In this document: positions 18,195 to 27,397 of the stretch, in pieces
Numbering within the stretch: position 1 is the first letter of the stretch
Layout of the letters: each line of letters starts with the position of its first letter
Origin: Levilactobacillus lanxiensis
GTDB lineage: Bacteria > Bacillota > Bacilli > Lactobacillales > Lactobacillaceae
Length of the DNA: 64,000 nt
Reading direction: 5' to 3'
NCBI RefSeq assembly: GCF_016861655.1
Contig: NZ_BOLN01000001.1
Coordinates: forward strand, 186,001-250,000
Made by a program: the position numbers and the translations under genes
The notes under the pieces: generated by a model
Seen by the model: only the letters and a program-made list of their open reading frames with translations
The model's database searches: none
What the model was told of the DNA's origin: nothing

Positions 18195-18587
18195 TTAGTT
18201 CAAGTCGACGAAGGCACCGGGGAGGATGCCCTCAACCGTGGTCTCCGTGAAAGCACCCTTCTGGTTGGTCAGGTAGATTGGCGCATCGGCATCAAAGAAT
18301 TCAGAAATGACCTGGCGGCAGATGCCACAAGGGGCAATTGGACCGTCCGTGTTCCCGGTCACCAGCAAAGCCGTGAAGTGTTTTTCACCCGCAGCGATAC
18401 CGGAGAAGATTGCCGTCCGTTCGGCACAGTTGGTGGCACCGTACGAAGCGTTTTCGATGTTACAGCCACCGTAGATCTTGCCGCTGGCACCGACCGCTGC
18501 TGCACCTACGTGGAAATGTGAGTATGGGGTGTACGCCTTGTCGAGCATGTCAGTTGCGACTTTTAACAATTCTTGTTTATCAGCCAT
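18195..18587 (-). CDS. cdd: Cytidine deaminase
   Basis: 130 residues, the usual size for the homotetrameric bacterial enzyme that converts (deoxy)cytidine to (deoxy)uridine in pyrimidine salvage. Zinc ligands Cys54, Cys87 and Cys90 and the catalytic Glu56 are present in NCAERTA and PCGICRQ. The ATG at 18587 has a perfect AAGGAGG; the frame extends upstream to 18659 but has no ribosome site there. It is a single gene, followed by repeat A5 and a terminator. Confidence 0.97.
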   Translation of the reverse strand: MADKQELLKVATDMLDKAYTPYSHFHVGAAAVGASGKIYGGCNIENASYGATNCAERTAIFSGIAAGEKHFTALLVTGNTDGPIAPCGICRQVISEFFDADAPIYLTNQKGAFTETTVEGILPGAFVDLN

Positions 18588-18869
18588 GATGAATCCTCCT
18601 TCGTTAATAAAACGGTTTACGTCCTTATTGTTACATATTTTCACTGGAAACGCTACCATTTGAACGAAGTTTCTTGGGGTTTACTTAATTTTTTCCTAAA
18701 CGGCCACCTAAACGGGCTAACGTGGGGGTCCACTATGCTAGAATTGACCACAGATATCCGTAACTTGAATTTAGCGGTCGCCGTGGGTGGTGGTCATCCT
18801 GCCTGCCCCAGAATCACCGATAACTGGTGATTAGCCCCTAATCCTAATTAACCAAGGAGAAATAACTTC

Positions 18870-19454
18870 ATGAAAGTGTTACGCAGTGTTTTTAGTTGGA
18901 TCATCCCCATTTTAGTGGCGCTCGTCTTAGTAGTGCTGGTGCGGACCTTCCTGTTTGAGGTCGTCAAAGTTTCTGGGGACTCCATGGAGCCCAACCTCGT
19001 CGACCAGGAGCGGATGGTCGTGGTCAAGCCGCTTAAGTTAAAACGCCTCAGCGTGATTGTCTTCGACGCTTACGGCGAGGATCCCGCTGCGGCCAAGAAC
19101 ACCAACTACGTCAAACGCGTGATTGGCCTACCCGGCGACAAGGTCGTCAGTCAAAATGGCTACATTTATGTGAATAATAAAAAAATCAATCAGTCCTTCA
19201 TCAACCAGAATGAGCGGACCACGGGGACCGGCGATTGGACGCTGAGTTCCCTGGCACAAAAGGGCAACTGGACCTACAAGGGCAACCGCGTGCCTAAGGG
19301 TCACTACTTCGTCTTGGGTGACCACCGCAGCGTCTCCGAGGACGGTCGGGCCTGGGGCTACGTCAGTGCCAACAAGGTCATGGGCGTGGTCAAAGTACCG
19401 TTCTGGCAAGGAACCACAGAACATCGAACCAATGTGAATAGCTTGGCGAGTTAA
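18870..19454 (+). CDS. lepB: Signal peptidase I
   Basis: 194 residues with one N-terminal membrane helix (about 8-27) and an extracytoplasmic catalytic domain. The Ser-Lys dyad is Ser38 in SGDSMEPNL and Lys82 in NYVKRVIGLPGD; the conserved GDHRSVSEDGR box is near the C-terminus. AAGGAG precedes the ATG. It cleaves signal peptides of exported proteins such as those encoded nearby. It is transcribed alone, with a terminator directly after. Confidence 0.96.
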   Translation: MKVLRSVFSWIIPILVALVLVVLVRTFLFEVVKVSGDSMEPNLVDQERMVVVKPLKLKRLSVIVFDAYGEDPAAAKNTNYVKRVIGLPGDKVVSQNGYIYVNNKKINQSFINQNERTTGTGDWTLSSLAQKGNWTYKGNRVPKGHYFVLGDHRSVSEDGRAWGYVSANKVMGVVKVPFWQGTTEHRTNVNSLAS

Positions 19455-19464
19455 TCCCGTCGAT

Positions 19465-19510
19465 AAAAAATGACAGCCACAATCAGAGATGATTGGGCTG
19501 CCATTTTTAT
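19465..19510 (+). terminator. Terminator of lepB
   Basis: Hairpin TGACAGCCACAATC / GATTGGGCTGCCA followed by TTTTTATTT. Confidence 0.85.
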
Positions 19511-19622
19511 TTGGCCTGCTACGGTATTTAGTCTTAAAAATATCACAACAGAAACGATTCTCAACTTAGTCATACAGAATTAAAAGCTAACAACGAGATT
19601 ATCTATAGGTACTGAGTCCTTC

Positions 19623-19901
19623 TTATCTTAGAATATCATGATTTCCCGTATTCACTAAGAGCAAAACCAATTGATTTGTACCAATTATTTGATAAAGTAG
19701 CAACCAATTTCGCTCTAAATGTAATTCATAGATACCCATTTTGTCACCCTTTAGTAAGTGACAATTAAACTGTCGGACAAGCGTTTCATTATCGCCGTGC
19801 TTAATTAGCTCAATGACCTCTATCAACTTGGCCTTATCATAATGTTTCTTGACTAATTTTTTCAAACTCTTCTTAAACGTCCGCGTGACCCTGACCTGCA
19901 T
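19623..19901 (-). CDS. yafQ: YafQ family mRNA-interferase toxin
   Basis: 92 residues of the RelE/YafQ fold. The histidines and acidic residues expected in the active site are visible in CHLLKGDKMGIYELHLERNW and TGNHDILR. The start codon directly abuts the antitoxin stop, with AGGAGG inside the antitoxin gene. YafQ toxins cut mRNA in the ribosome A site when free of DinJ. This looks intact. Confidence 0.93.
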   Translation of the reverse strand: MQVRVTRTFKKSLKKLVKKHYDKAKLIEVIELIKHGDNETLVRQFNCHLLKGDKMGIYELHLERNWLLLYQIIGTNQLVLLLVNTGNHDILR

Positions 19902-20174
19902 TTAATCCTCCTGCTCATTTAAATATTTGTAGAAGTCCTTTTCCGAATCAAATGTCGTCACATCACCATTTTTAACGTCATCCAGCGCTTGTTTTAGAGC
20001 AGATGGGTGTTTAGCTGGTCGGAAGGGAAGTGCCTGCTCACGAACAGTCTGCGCCAAAAACATGTTAATCGCCGTTCCTAAATCAAGGCCCAAGTCGTCC
20101 AAAATAGACTGAGCAGCCTCTTTTCTATCGTGATCAACTCGAATACTGATTCGATCCTTTTCCATATTTTTCAT
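19902..20174 (-). CDS. dinJ: DinJ/RelB family antitoxin
   Basis: 90 residues: a ribbon-helix-helix N-terminus (RISIRVDHDRKEAAQSILDD) and the conserved LGLDLGTAINMFLAQ block followed by an acidic toxin-binding tail. The start at 20174 is supported by GAGGTGGG 4 bases upstream. It lies immediately before yafQ and should autoregulate the pair with the toxin. Confidence 0.94.
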   Translation of the reverse strand: MKNMEKDRISIRVDHDRKEAAQSILDDLGLDLGTAINMFLAQTVREQALPFRPAKHPSALKQALDDVKNGDVTTFDSEKDFYKYLNEQED

Positions 20175-20440
20175 TATTCCCACCTCGTTTTTGCCATTAT
20201 AGCACCGATATGTGCCTCTATGGTAAACATTTGGCTTGAATGGCTTTAAAAGACTTGCGATATCCCCAAATTGCAAACCGTTCCCCCTTAGTAAAATCTG
20301 TCATTTTCACTGATTACCCCTATAAGCTCAAAAAATTACACTTCAAGAATTTAGGTCCACTTTCTTCTCCCCTCTTTCTTAGCATAGCAAAGCCAGCTTT
20401 TTTCAAAAGAGAACGCCCGTTTATTTTTTAAATTCCCAAC

Positions 20441-20472
20441 AAAAAAGGAGCCAACCAAGCAGGTCGGTTCCT
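20441..20472 (-). terminator. Probable terminator of ohyA
   Basis: GGAGCCAACC / GGTCGGTTCC stem; on the minus strand it is followed by TTTTTTGTT. Confidence 0.65.
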
Positions 20473-20480
20473 TCATTTCA

Positions 20481-20556
20481 GGGTAAGGGCGTCGTGCCCA
20501 CAGCATAAGTGACGGCCGTCGCAAGGAGGACTGCACCACTTAACCGGCCCTTACCC
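20481..20556. repeat. Inverted-repeat structure after ohyA (element D)
   Basis: A perfect 10-bp inverted repeat GGGTAAGGGC / GCCCTTACCC encloses a second stem TAAGTG / CACTTA. It lies between the oleate hydratase stop (20566) and its terminator, so it would fold in the 3' UTR. There is only one copy in this window. Confidence 0.55.
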
Positions 20557-20565
20557 GTGAGTGTT

Positions 20566-22260
20566 TTAGCTAAACATTCTTCTCGTCGCCTTCAGCAACG
20601 TCTTCGGATCCTTGTCATACCGTGGCGTGTCGACTAAGTTATCCATCGAAATGCCCGTGAAGTGGTATGCAGCAATTTCACCCGAACGAACGGCGCTTTG
20701 TTCCGTGAAGATCATTTGGTAAGGCTGTTCCGCAAATTCACCCGTGAAGGCCAAGTTCGTGGAATGTGCCGGAATGACTTCTGGCCGGTCGGTCTTAGCC
20801 CGGTTGTTGAACAGGGCTGAGGCGTATGGCATGTAGACTGGAATGTTGTTGATGATGCTGTCCATGATTTCTGGTTCCTTACTCTTGATGTTAACGGGAC
20901 CAGGGTCGACCTTGGACAGTTGCCCAATCAATTCTTGGGCCATTTCCTTACCAGTCATCTTGATGTACTGCTTGTGGACGAATTCACCCGTCCGACGTGG
21001 GTACAGGAAGTAGCCCCAGATAACGGATTCGTTTGGCTTCTGGGTCGTAAAGTGCGGCTGGTGGTGAACCACGATGGACATGTTAATATCCTTTTGGCCC
21101 AGTGGCGTGATTGGTGTCGTGGACAGGAAGGAGTTCAGCGCGTTCCCAGGAACTTGCGTGGTGATCCGAGTAATTTCATTCAACAGCAGGTGGTTCTTCG
21201 TGGTCAACGTGAAGCTGACCCATTCGGAATTCTTCCGGTCGTTAAAGAACTTGTCTGGCGTCCCCAGATTGTAGAAGCGTTCCGTGGCTTTCTTCCAGAG
21301 AGCGGCACTGATGCCGTATTCCATGTTTTCCCGGGCTGGCGTGTCGTAGTCCCCCATGGTGGCGGAGTCGGTGATGGACCCGTTAGTAAAGATAACGGCG
21401 GTGTCATCATCGATGTCGACTAAGTCTTCGCTGTCCGTTTCCAAATTCTTGATGTGTAAGCCGGTAACCGTGATTTCGTCTTGTAAGGCACTGTCCGCAA
21501 ACTCCCAGTCCGTGACGATACGGTTATCAATAAAGGTCACGCCTTGATCTTTCAAGTAGTTGATCAATGGCAGCATGATACTTTCAAATTGGTTGTAACG
21601 GGTCCGGTTGACCCCAACCAGGTGTTCAATTTGCGTGAATTCATAAATCATTTGGTGCATGTAACGCCGTAATTCTTGAACGGAACTTTCAATTCTAAAG
21701 GCGAAAGTCGTTTCCCACATGTACCAGAAATTGGTTTGGAACATATGTGGATCGTCCTTAAAGTATTCAGCAATCGTAATATTGTCTAATTTAGTTTCTT
21801 CTTCATCTGGCATTAAGACTAACTTGGAGAGCAAGACCCGGTCCTTGTTGTTCAGGCCCAGCTTGCCGCCGTCGATGATGCCCTTGCCGCCCTGCAACAG
21901 ACGGGCCTTGTCGTAGGTCTGGTGATGGGAATCAAAGTCGTGGGTATCTTCAGCGGCCGTCATCCCGTCCTCAGTAGCGGAAGGAATCCGGTCCAGTAAG
22001 TCCATCAAATCAACGTAAGTCCGGTAATTCAGCATCCGGCCACCACGGGCAACGTACCCCGTTTGGTTGTCTAGAGGATGGTTTTTGTTCCAGTATTCAT
22101 CATTGAATTCACTGGTCGTGCCGCCATCGTTGGCCCCATGCATATCGACCCCGTAGAACGTAATTTGCTTGCCGCTCCAATGGGCCTCTTGAATCAGGTA
22201 AACCGCTGCGGCCATGTTCCCTAAACCTGCACCGATCATTACTGCTTTTGTCTTTACCAT
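20566..22260 (-). CDS. ohyA: Oleate hydratase (myosin-cross-reactive antigen family)
   Basis: 564 residues, within the usual range of the family. The N-terminal Rossmann motif GAGLGNMAAAVYL (from residue 10) binds FAD, and ..GVDMHGANDGGT.. and RGGRMLNYRTY are typical MCRA blocks. The enzyme adds water to cis-9 double bonds, giving 10-hydroxy fatty acids, a detoxification route common in lactobacilli. The ATG at 22260 has GGAGG 8 bases upstream, so the GTG at 22269 is not needed. It is a single gene with repeat B1 upstream and element D plus a terminator downstream. Confidence 0.96.
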   Translation of the reverse strand: MVKTKAVMIGAGLGNMAAAVYLIQEAHWSGKQITFYGVDMHGANDGGTTSEFNDEYWNKNHPLDNQTGYVARGGRMLNYRTYVDLMDLLDRIPSATEDGMTAAEDTHDFDSHHQTYDKARLLQGGKGIIDGGKLGLNNKDRVLLSKLVLMPDEEETKLDNITIAEYFKDDPHMFQTNFWYMWETTFAFRIESSVQELRRYMHQMIYEFTQIEHLVGVNRTRYNQFESIMLPLINYLKDQGVTFIDNRIVTDWEFADSALQDEITVTGLHIKNLETDSEDLVDIDDDTAVIFTNGSITDSATMGDYDTPARENMEYGISAALWKKATERFYNLGTPDKFFNDRKNSEWVSFTLTTKNHLLLNEITRITTQVPGNALNSFLSTTPITPLGQKDINMSIVVHHQPHFTTQKPNESVIWGYFLYPRRTGEFVHKQYIKMTGKEMAQELIGQLSKVDPGPVNIKSKEPEIMDSIINNIPVYMPYASALFNNRAKTDRPEVIPAHSTNLAFTGEFAEQPYQMIFTEQSAVRSGEIAAYHFTGISMDNLVDTPRYDKDPKTLLKATRRMFS

Positions 22261-22495
22261 CAAAAACACCTCCGTAGATTCATGTGCCTTTTACGACTCC
22301 ATTATGCTTGCTTTGTCATGCATTGTAAAGCGTTTACTTTGAAAATTAGCCATTTCTAAGAAACGCTAGGAAAGCTTAATCTAACGGCAATTGCAACAGG
22401 TCGTGTTACAATTTTTTGATGAAATTGGACGGTCCAATCTTGATTGCCGGCTTATCTAAATAATTAGATGCGGGTTAAACTAGTTTCGTTCATTC

Positions 22496-22690
22496 GCCTC
22501 CAGGACGGTGAAAATAAGCCGGGGCGCTGTGGGCGCACGTCCGGAGCCAAAGAGCGGTCTCCGAACTTACTTTGAGCCGCTAAGAACCGCGTCTCAAAGA
22601 TATCAGTTCCCTAAGCGGCTCCGCCACCAAGGGAACTCCCACGGCTAAGCTCATTTTCACCGTCCCTGCGGCTCACACTGGTTTAACCCG
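22496..22690 (+). repeat. Type B repeat, copy B1
   Basis: Shares the terminal arms with type A (CGCCTCCAGGACGGTGAAAA and GCTCATTTTCACCGTCC) but has a different interior. CTTTGAG / CTCAAAG and GTTCCCT / AGGGAAC stems are visible. Its left end faces ohyA. The rest of 22261-23101 holds only hairpins at 22840 and 23045. Confidence 0.88.
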
Positions 22691-22839
22691 CAACTACCCA
22701 TAGCAGTCGAATTGGGCGCCGTTTGCTCAACAGTTTTTTGTCTGATTCCAGGCAGACTAACCGTGATGATTAGCTGGATGTAATCAATCTGGCTACCCTT
22801 GATCTAACAGTAACCGTTAATTTTCTACGGTTTTTTTAC

Positions 22840-22887
22840 AAAAAAAATAACCTTCCCAAACACTTAGCTCTGCGGCGGAAGGTTATC
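22840..22887 (-). terminator. Second hairpin-T-run downstream of the secreted repeat protein
   Basis: ATAACCTTCC / GGAAGGTTAT with an eight-T run on the minus strand. It may back up the terminator at 23045. Confidence 0.6.
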
Positions 22888-23044
22888 TTTATCGTTTGTC
22901 GCTAGCCACTGTTTTGCAACCGAAGCCAGGGAGGGTGGTCGTGCTGATACGCGGCGGCCCTTTTTGATTGGCTTAAGTCTACCATGATGCTGCCCAAATA
23001 GCACGGCGGACCCTTTACAAATTTTGTTATACTGGCTGGCCGCA

Positions 23045-23082
23045 TAAAAATGGCGTGGGACCGCATTCCCGCGCCATTTTAA
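23045..23082 (-). terminator. Terminator of the two-repeat secreted protein
   Basis: AAAATGGCGTGGGA / TTCCCGCGCCATTTT hairpin, 20 bases beyond the stop codon. Confidence 0.85.
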
Positions 23083-23101
23083 AACCTACTGAGGTCTTTC
23101 C

Positions 23102-23848
23102 TTAGTCAGCCGCCATGAACTTGCCAGCAGTCAACGCAGAAGCCTTAACCCAGCCTTCCTTGGTGATGTACAGGTAGGCCACGTTCTTCTTGTTTTGCTT
23201 GATGGTGATCTTCTTCGTTGCGTAGAAGGTCTTGCTGTTTGGTAAAACGCCCTTCTTCGTTAAAGTTACTTTGGCTTTGTCAGCAGCGAATTTGCCGCTA
23301 AAGACAACCGGGTCACCTGACTTGAAGTGATAAGCGGCCTTCTTCAGGTTCGTTGCCTTCACCAGCGTGTAGGTCTTGCCGGCAATCTTGTCAGCAGCCT
23401 TGGCCACCTTCTTACCATCTGCGGCCATAAACTTGCCCGCGGTCAGTTTAGAAAGGGCCACCCAGCCTTTGACCTTGCCATTAGCGCTCTTGATGTAAGC
23501 GTAAGTGACGTTCTTGGCCTTGGCCGTCTTAGTTGCCTTGGTTTTTACCACGATCTTCTTGGTTGCGTAGTAAGTGGTGCTGCCAGCTAAGGTCCCCTTC
23601 TTAGCCATGGTGACCTTGGCTTTGTCGGCCGCAAACGCTGCGCTATACAGTGCTGGCTTGCCACTCTTCACGTGGAAGGCCGCCTTCTTGATGGCTTTGC
23701 TGCTTACTAACGTCAACGTCGTCTTCTTCGCAGCTGCCTTAGTAGCCGCAAAGGCCGTCGTTTCAGCTTGGGTGGGTGCGATGGCGCCTAACCCTAAAGG
23801 TAATACCATCGCAGCTGCCGCAGCAATCATTGCAACTTTCTTCATCAT
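23102..23848 (-). CDS. Secreted protein with two tandem cell-wall-type repeats
   Basis: 248 residues (the start may be the second ATG at 23845). The signal peptide runs to about residue 30. Two homologous modules of about 90 residues follow, each ending in KLTAGKFMAADG or ALTAGKFMAAD and each containing KKAA(F/Y)H(V/F)KSG.P..(Y/F)S and YATKKI; spacing and composition recall SH3b/SLAP-type wall-binding units. It is Lys/Ala-rich with no enzymatic motif. It is probably a small, wall-associated exported protein, transcribed alone. Confidence 0.85.
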   Translation of the reverse strand: MMKKVAMIAAAAAMVLPLGLGAIAPTQAETTAFAATKAAAKKTTLTLVSSKAIKKAAFHVKSGKPALYSAAFAADKAKVTMAKKGTLAGSTTYYATKKIVVKTKATKTAKAKNVTYAYIKSANGKVKGWVALSKLTAGKFMAADGKKVAKAADKIAGKTYTLVKATNLKKAAYHFKSGDPVVFSGKFAADKAKVTLTKKGVLPNSKTFYATKKITIKQNKKNVAYLYITKEGWVKASALTAGKFMAAD

Positions 23849-24185
23849 AACAATTCCCCCCGTAGATTATATGGTGAATCCATCCCTGAATTCACTAGGT
23901 ATCATATCACGCACGGAAAAATGTGACCGGGATAATCTCCTAAAAACGACTGAAAAACTGTAAAAATCTGACCCCAACGGTAAATTAAACCAACTAACGT
24001 TAAGGGGCTAAAAGGTGGCGGAAATTAAAGACGCTAAATCTCTGTTAAACCGGTATTTGGTGATTGATGAAGCCCCATCATTTCCCAGCAAGTTCACTGT
24101 TTTTTGACAACGCGATTGTCCTGAAAGCGAACCCAGTTCACCTCACACACTGCACAAAATTTCAGTGAAAGCTGACCAAAACAAA

Positions 24186-24224
24186 ACAGGACGTTCACCC
24201 AAGAAAGCGGGTAAAACGTCCTGT
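24186..24224 (-). terminator. Probable terminator of the acyltransferase transcript
   Basis: ACAGGACGTT.ACCC / GGGT.AACGTCCTGT hairpin followed on the minus strand by TTTTGTTTTGG. Repeat B2 would lie between the stop codon and this site. From 23849 to 24185 nothing else is seen. Confidence 0.7.
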
Positions 24225-24286
24225 CGTAAAAGTCATTTTATATTTAAGAGTTCAAAACCAACGTCCAGTTCAAGCTCACTAGCCCC

Positions 24287-24472
24287 AAACCAGTCTCAGC
24301 CGTGAGGGCGGTAAAAATGAGCCCAGCCGTGGGATTTACGATGCGCTAGCAGCGTAAATGGTGTCTTTGAGACTCGCTTCTTGAGGCTCAAAGCAAGTTC
24401 AGAGACCGCCCTTTGGCTCTGGGCGTCCTGCCCACCGCGTTCCGGTCTCATTTTTACCGCCCGGTAAGGCGC
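24287..24472 (-). repeat. Type B repeat, copy B2
   Basis: Reversed copy whose left end (CCCGGTAAGGCG) is 10 bases past the acyltransferase stop. Stems ATTTACG / CGTAAAT, CTTTGAG / CTCAAAG and CAGAG / CTCTG are visible. Confidence 0.9.
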
Positions 24473-24481
24473 CGCCAGAGA

Positions 24482-26425
24482 CTATTTGGCGTTAGTGACC
24501 TTGGTGATGGTCTTGGCGATGAGGGAGGTGTAGTAGCGATTCCCATGGTCGTTCGGGTGCACGTGGTCGCTAACGAACCAACTACTGTGGTTCTGCGCCG
24601 TCGTGTACCAGTCGATCACGTGAACGTTCTTGTACTTGTCCGCCGTCTTGTTGATCCGATTGTTCACGGAATTTTGCCATTCACGCGTTGGCACGTGGGC
24701 CGTGACCCAGAAAATCTGGCGATTCGGGCCAATGGCGTGGACAATTTGATCAGCCTGCGCTGGCGTCACGTATCCGTTCGTCCCGATGTTGACCAGCACG
24801 TTCTTCGCAAGCTGACCCCGTTGCGATAAGCTGCTAATGATGCCTGGCATGGCATCAGCCTGACGACCCACGGCCCCGTCGACGATAGCGCCTGGGAAGA
24901 CCTTTTGCAGGTCACCGGAGTCATCCAGTAAGACGGAGTCCCCGACCGCCGTCAATGGCGTTTGCTTACTGGTCATCAACTCATCGGCCGTTAAGAAGTA
25001 ATACTTCGCCGTCTTCTGGTTGGCCTTGGACATCTTGGAGAACGCCACAGCCTTTTCGTGCTTACGTTTGGAAGCCGCCTTGGCTAAGGCCTTCTGCTTC
25101 TTGGCGGCCGCCTCGTTCTTCTTCTTAGCTGCGGCAGACCGTTGCGTAATCGTCTGTTGCAGGGCCGTTGGCTTGGCTGCGGCGGGTTGTTGGACAAAGC
25201 CGACCGCCGTTAAGCCAAATAACAAGGCCGCGACAACGCCCAAACTGTTGACCAGCCGGTGCGCACGAGGTTGTTGCAGGTAAGTCGCCACGTCATTGGT
25301 GATTTGCCCGTAGTGGTAGTGCCGCATAGGATTTTCGATCCAGCGGTAACTGAGCTCGGTGACCAGCATGATCAGGGCCACTTCAATCAGTGAGTTTAAC
25401 AACGGATGATTCCCAATATTAATCCGTGATTCGTAGAAAATCATCACGGGAAATTGATACAGGTAAATCCCATAGCTTCGTTGGCCAATGTAGCTGAAGG
25501 CGCGGTTGGTCAGGACCCGGTTTAAATCACTCCCGGGATGGGCCACTGTGCCGACCAGGATGCCGGACAGCACTGTGAACCAGAACATGCCGCCCCGGTA
25601 CGTGCTGGCCGCTTGGCCGTTCATGGTAAAGAACATGTAAATTAAAGTCAGTAAGGACAGGCCCCCGGCCACATCTAAAATGACCCGATGGGCGGTCGTC
25701 ACATTTTCATTAAGCTTGTGCGCTGGCCATAGGAAGGCCATGGCGGTCCCGACCAGAATCGCAAACATCCGCGTGTCCGTCCCGTAGTAAACCCGATTGG
25801 TGTTGGCGGGATCATACAGCACAGCCATTGCGATTGCCGAACAGATGGCAATGCCAAACAGAATAGCGGCTGCCCGTGCCCGTTTACGCAGGAACCAGAG
25901 GAGTCCCAGCACAACGAACGGCCAGATTAAATAGAACTGCCCTTCAATAGACAGCGACCACAAATGGGTGAACGGCGACTCGCCACTGAACCGGTCAAAG
26001 TAGGACTGACCGTGTTTAATTTCAAACCAGTTATACCCGTAGATCATGTTGGTCAACACGGTTCCCCGAATGTTGGCCAACAGACTCCGCTGGAACAACG
26101 TGATATACGCCGTAGTTCCCAGTAACATCGTGACCAACGCGGGATACAGCCGTTTTAGCCGGCGCCCGTAAAAGCCTAAAATATCAATGCTGTGGGTTGA
26201 ATCCCATTCTTGAATCAGTAAATAAGTAATTAAATAGCCAGAAACTACGAAGAAGATAGGAACCCCTAAGTAGCCCCCTTGTAGCGTCGATGGCGCCAGG
26301 TGATAGATGATGACCCCCAAAACGGCTAGTGTCCGAATCCCATCAAATCCGGTTATGTAACGCCGCTTGCCCGCGCGCCGGTTGCGGATGAGCTCCCGCG
26401 TAAGCCGCGTGTAAGATTGATCCAT
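24482..26425 (-). CDS. Membrane O-acyltransferase with C-terminal SGNH domain (OafA/YrhL type)
   Basis: 647 residues. The first about 375 form a polytopic acyltransferase-3 domain with roughly ten helices; GIRTLAVLGVIIYHL near residue 30 contains the conserved His. A Lys/Ala-rich linker (about 415-460) leads to an extracytoplasmic SGNH/GDSL domain with GDSVLLD (Ser), GTNG and SDHVHPNDHGN (Asp/His). Such fusions O-acetylate cell-wall polymers or exopolysaccharide. AGAAGGAG precedes the ATG. It is a single gene; the acceptor is not evident from context. Confidence 0.94.
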   Translation of the reverse strand: MDQSYTRLTRELIRNRRAGKRRYITGFDGIRTLAVLGVIIYHLAPSTLQGGYLGVPIFFVVSGYLITYLLIQEWDSTHSIDILGFYGRRLKRLYPALVTMLLGTTAYITLFQRSLLANIRGTVLTNMIYGYNWFEIKHGQSYFDRFSGESPFTHLWSLSIEGQFYLIWPFVVLGLLWFLRKRARAAAILFGIAICSAIAMAVLYDPANTNRVYYGTDTRMFAILVGTAMAFLWPAHKLNENVTTAHRVILDVAGGLSLLTLIYMFFTMNGQAASTYRGGMFWFTVLSGILVGTVAHPGSDLNRVLTNRAFSYIGQRSYGIYLYQFPVMIFYESRINIGNHPLLNSLIEVALIMLVTELSYRWIENPMRHYHYGQITNDVATYLQQPRAHRLVNSLGVVAALLFGLTAVGFVQQPAAAKPTALQQTITQRSAAAKKKNEAAAKKQKALAKAASKRKHEKAVAFSKMSKANQKTAKYYFLTADELMTSKQTPLTAVGDSVLLDDSGDLQKVFPGAIVDGAVGRQADAMPGIISSLSQRGQLAKNVLVNIGTNGYVTPAQADQIVHAIGPNRQIFWVTAHVPTREWQNSVNNRINKTADKYKNVHVIDWYTTAQNHSSWFVSDHVHPNDHGNRYYTSLIAKTITKVTNAK

Positions 26426-27143
26426 TTTAATTGCTCCTTCTCTTTTGAAACCAGTAACTGCTAAGACTGGTCATACTCCCCCGAATGGTGGTACGCCAAG
26501 TTGTTTAAGTTGCCAATGTTATTTATGATATTGATTTGTTTTATGGTGATTCACTTGCCAACCAAACTAATAGCTGTCCAAGACGACCTAATCAGCGGCC
26601 AAAGTCGCGCCAAATTAGTCTTTTTAATTAAACTAATCATATAATGTTTACCCCGCGGAAACAATGGTTTTGCGCCATTTAAAAAAAATGTAAAATTTGA
26701 CATCTTAATCGGCATTTTTACGGGTAAAGTTGCTTGCACGAAACCTGTCAACTAAGCTGCAAGAATCGCAAACCAAGAGTTCTTAAAACAGTTGGGTAAG
26801 CCTAAATATTAGCACGAAACCCGATAAATAGCACCCCTTAATCGTTCAGCGGGGAGGTCGGCTCAGCCCCCAAGCCAACGGTCACGGGAACCCAAGCCAC
26901 CGTCCACTCGCAAAAAAATATTTTGGCTGATGCAAGCCTTAATTAGGTCAGCGAAGCAACTGCCTCAGGACGTGCGCAAGCAGCCGCCAAATACTGACGA
27001 ATTTCTAAAATAAAACCACCCTCACCACCATGAATCAGGCAGATTTGTCCTGGTAGTTAAACGCTTACATGGTATACTGGAAGGAAGCTATTGGCTGAAA
27101 TTTTATTTGATCATGACTAAAACAATCAGCCACCCACCATCTG
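26426..27143. other. Long AT-rich intergenic region upstream of acyltransferase and add
   Basis: Divergent promoters must lie here. A TATACT box at 27073-27078 may serve add, giving a leader of about 310 bases that contains repeat B3. No other gene, terminator or repeat is recognised. Confidence 0.4.
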
Positions 27144-27333
27144 GGCTAAACCAGTGTTAGCCGTGAGGGCGGAAAAAATGAGTCTAGCCGTGGGATTTAC
27201 GGTGCGCTAGCAGCGTAAATGGCGACTTTGAAACGCGGTCTTAGCGGTTCAAAGCGAGTCCAGAGACCGCCCTTTGGCTCTGGGCGTCCTGCCCACAGCG
27301 TTCCGATCTCATTTTTTCCGCCCGGTAAGGCGC
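27144..27333 (-). repeat. Type B repeat, copy B3
   Basis: Reversed copy, complete with both arms. Its left end (CCCGGTAAGGCG) is 65 bases before the add start codon. Stems ATTTACG / CGTAAAT and CTTTGAAAC / GGTTCAAAG (a variant of CTTTGAG / CTCAAAG) are visible. Confidence 0.9.
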
Positions 27334-27397
27334 CAACCAACGCCAAGTCTAGCCCAGAATGGCGTAGCACGCTACATATTGAAGGAGGAGTTCAGCA

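Noticed and set aside
18062-18250. Open frames inside the A/B repeats that give similar peptides in several copies
   Set aside because: The same frame is broken or shifted in other copies, and differences follow hairpin pairing rather than codon position; no ribosome sites precede them.
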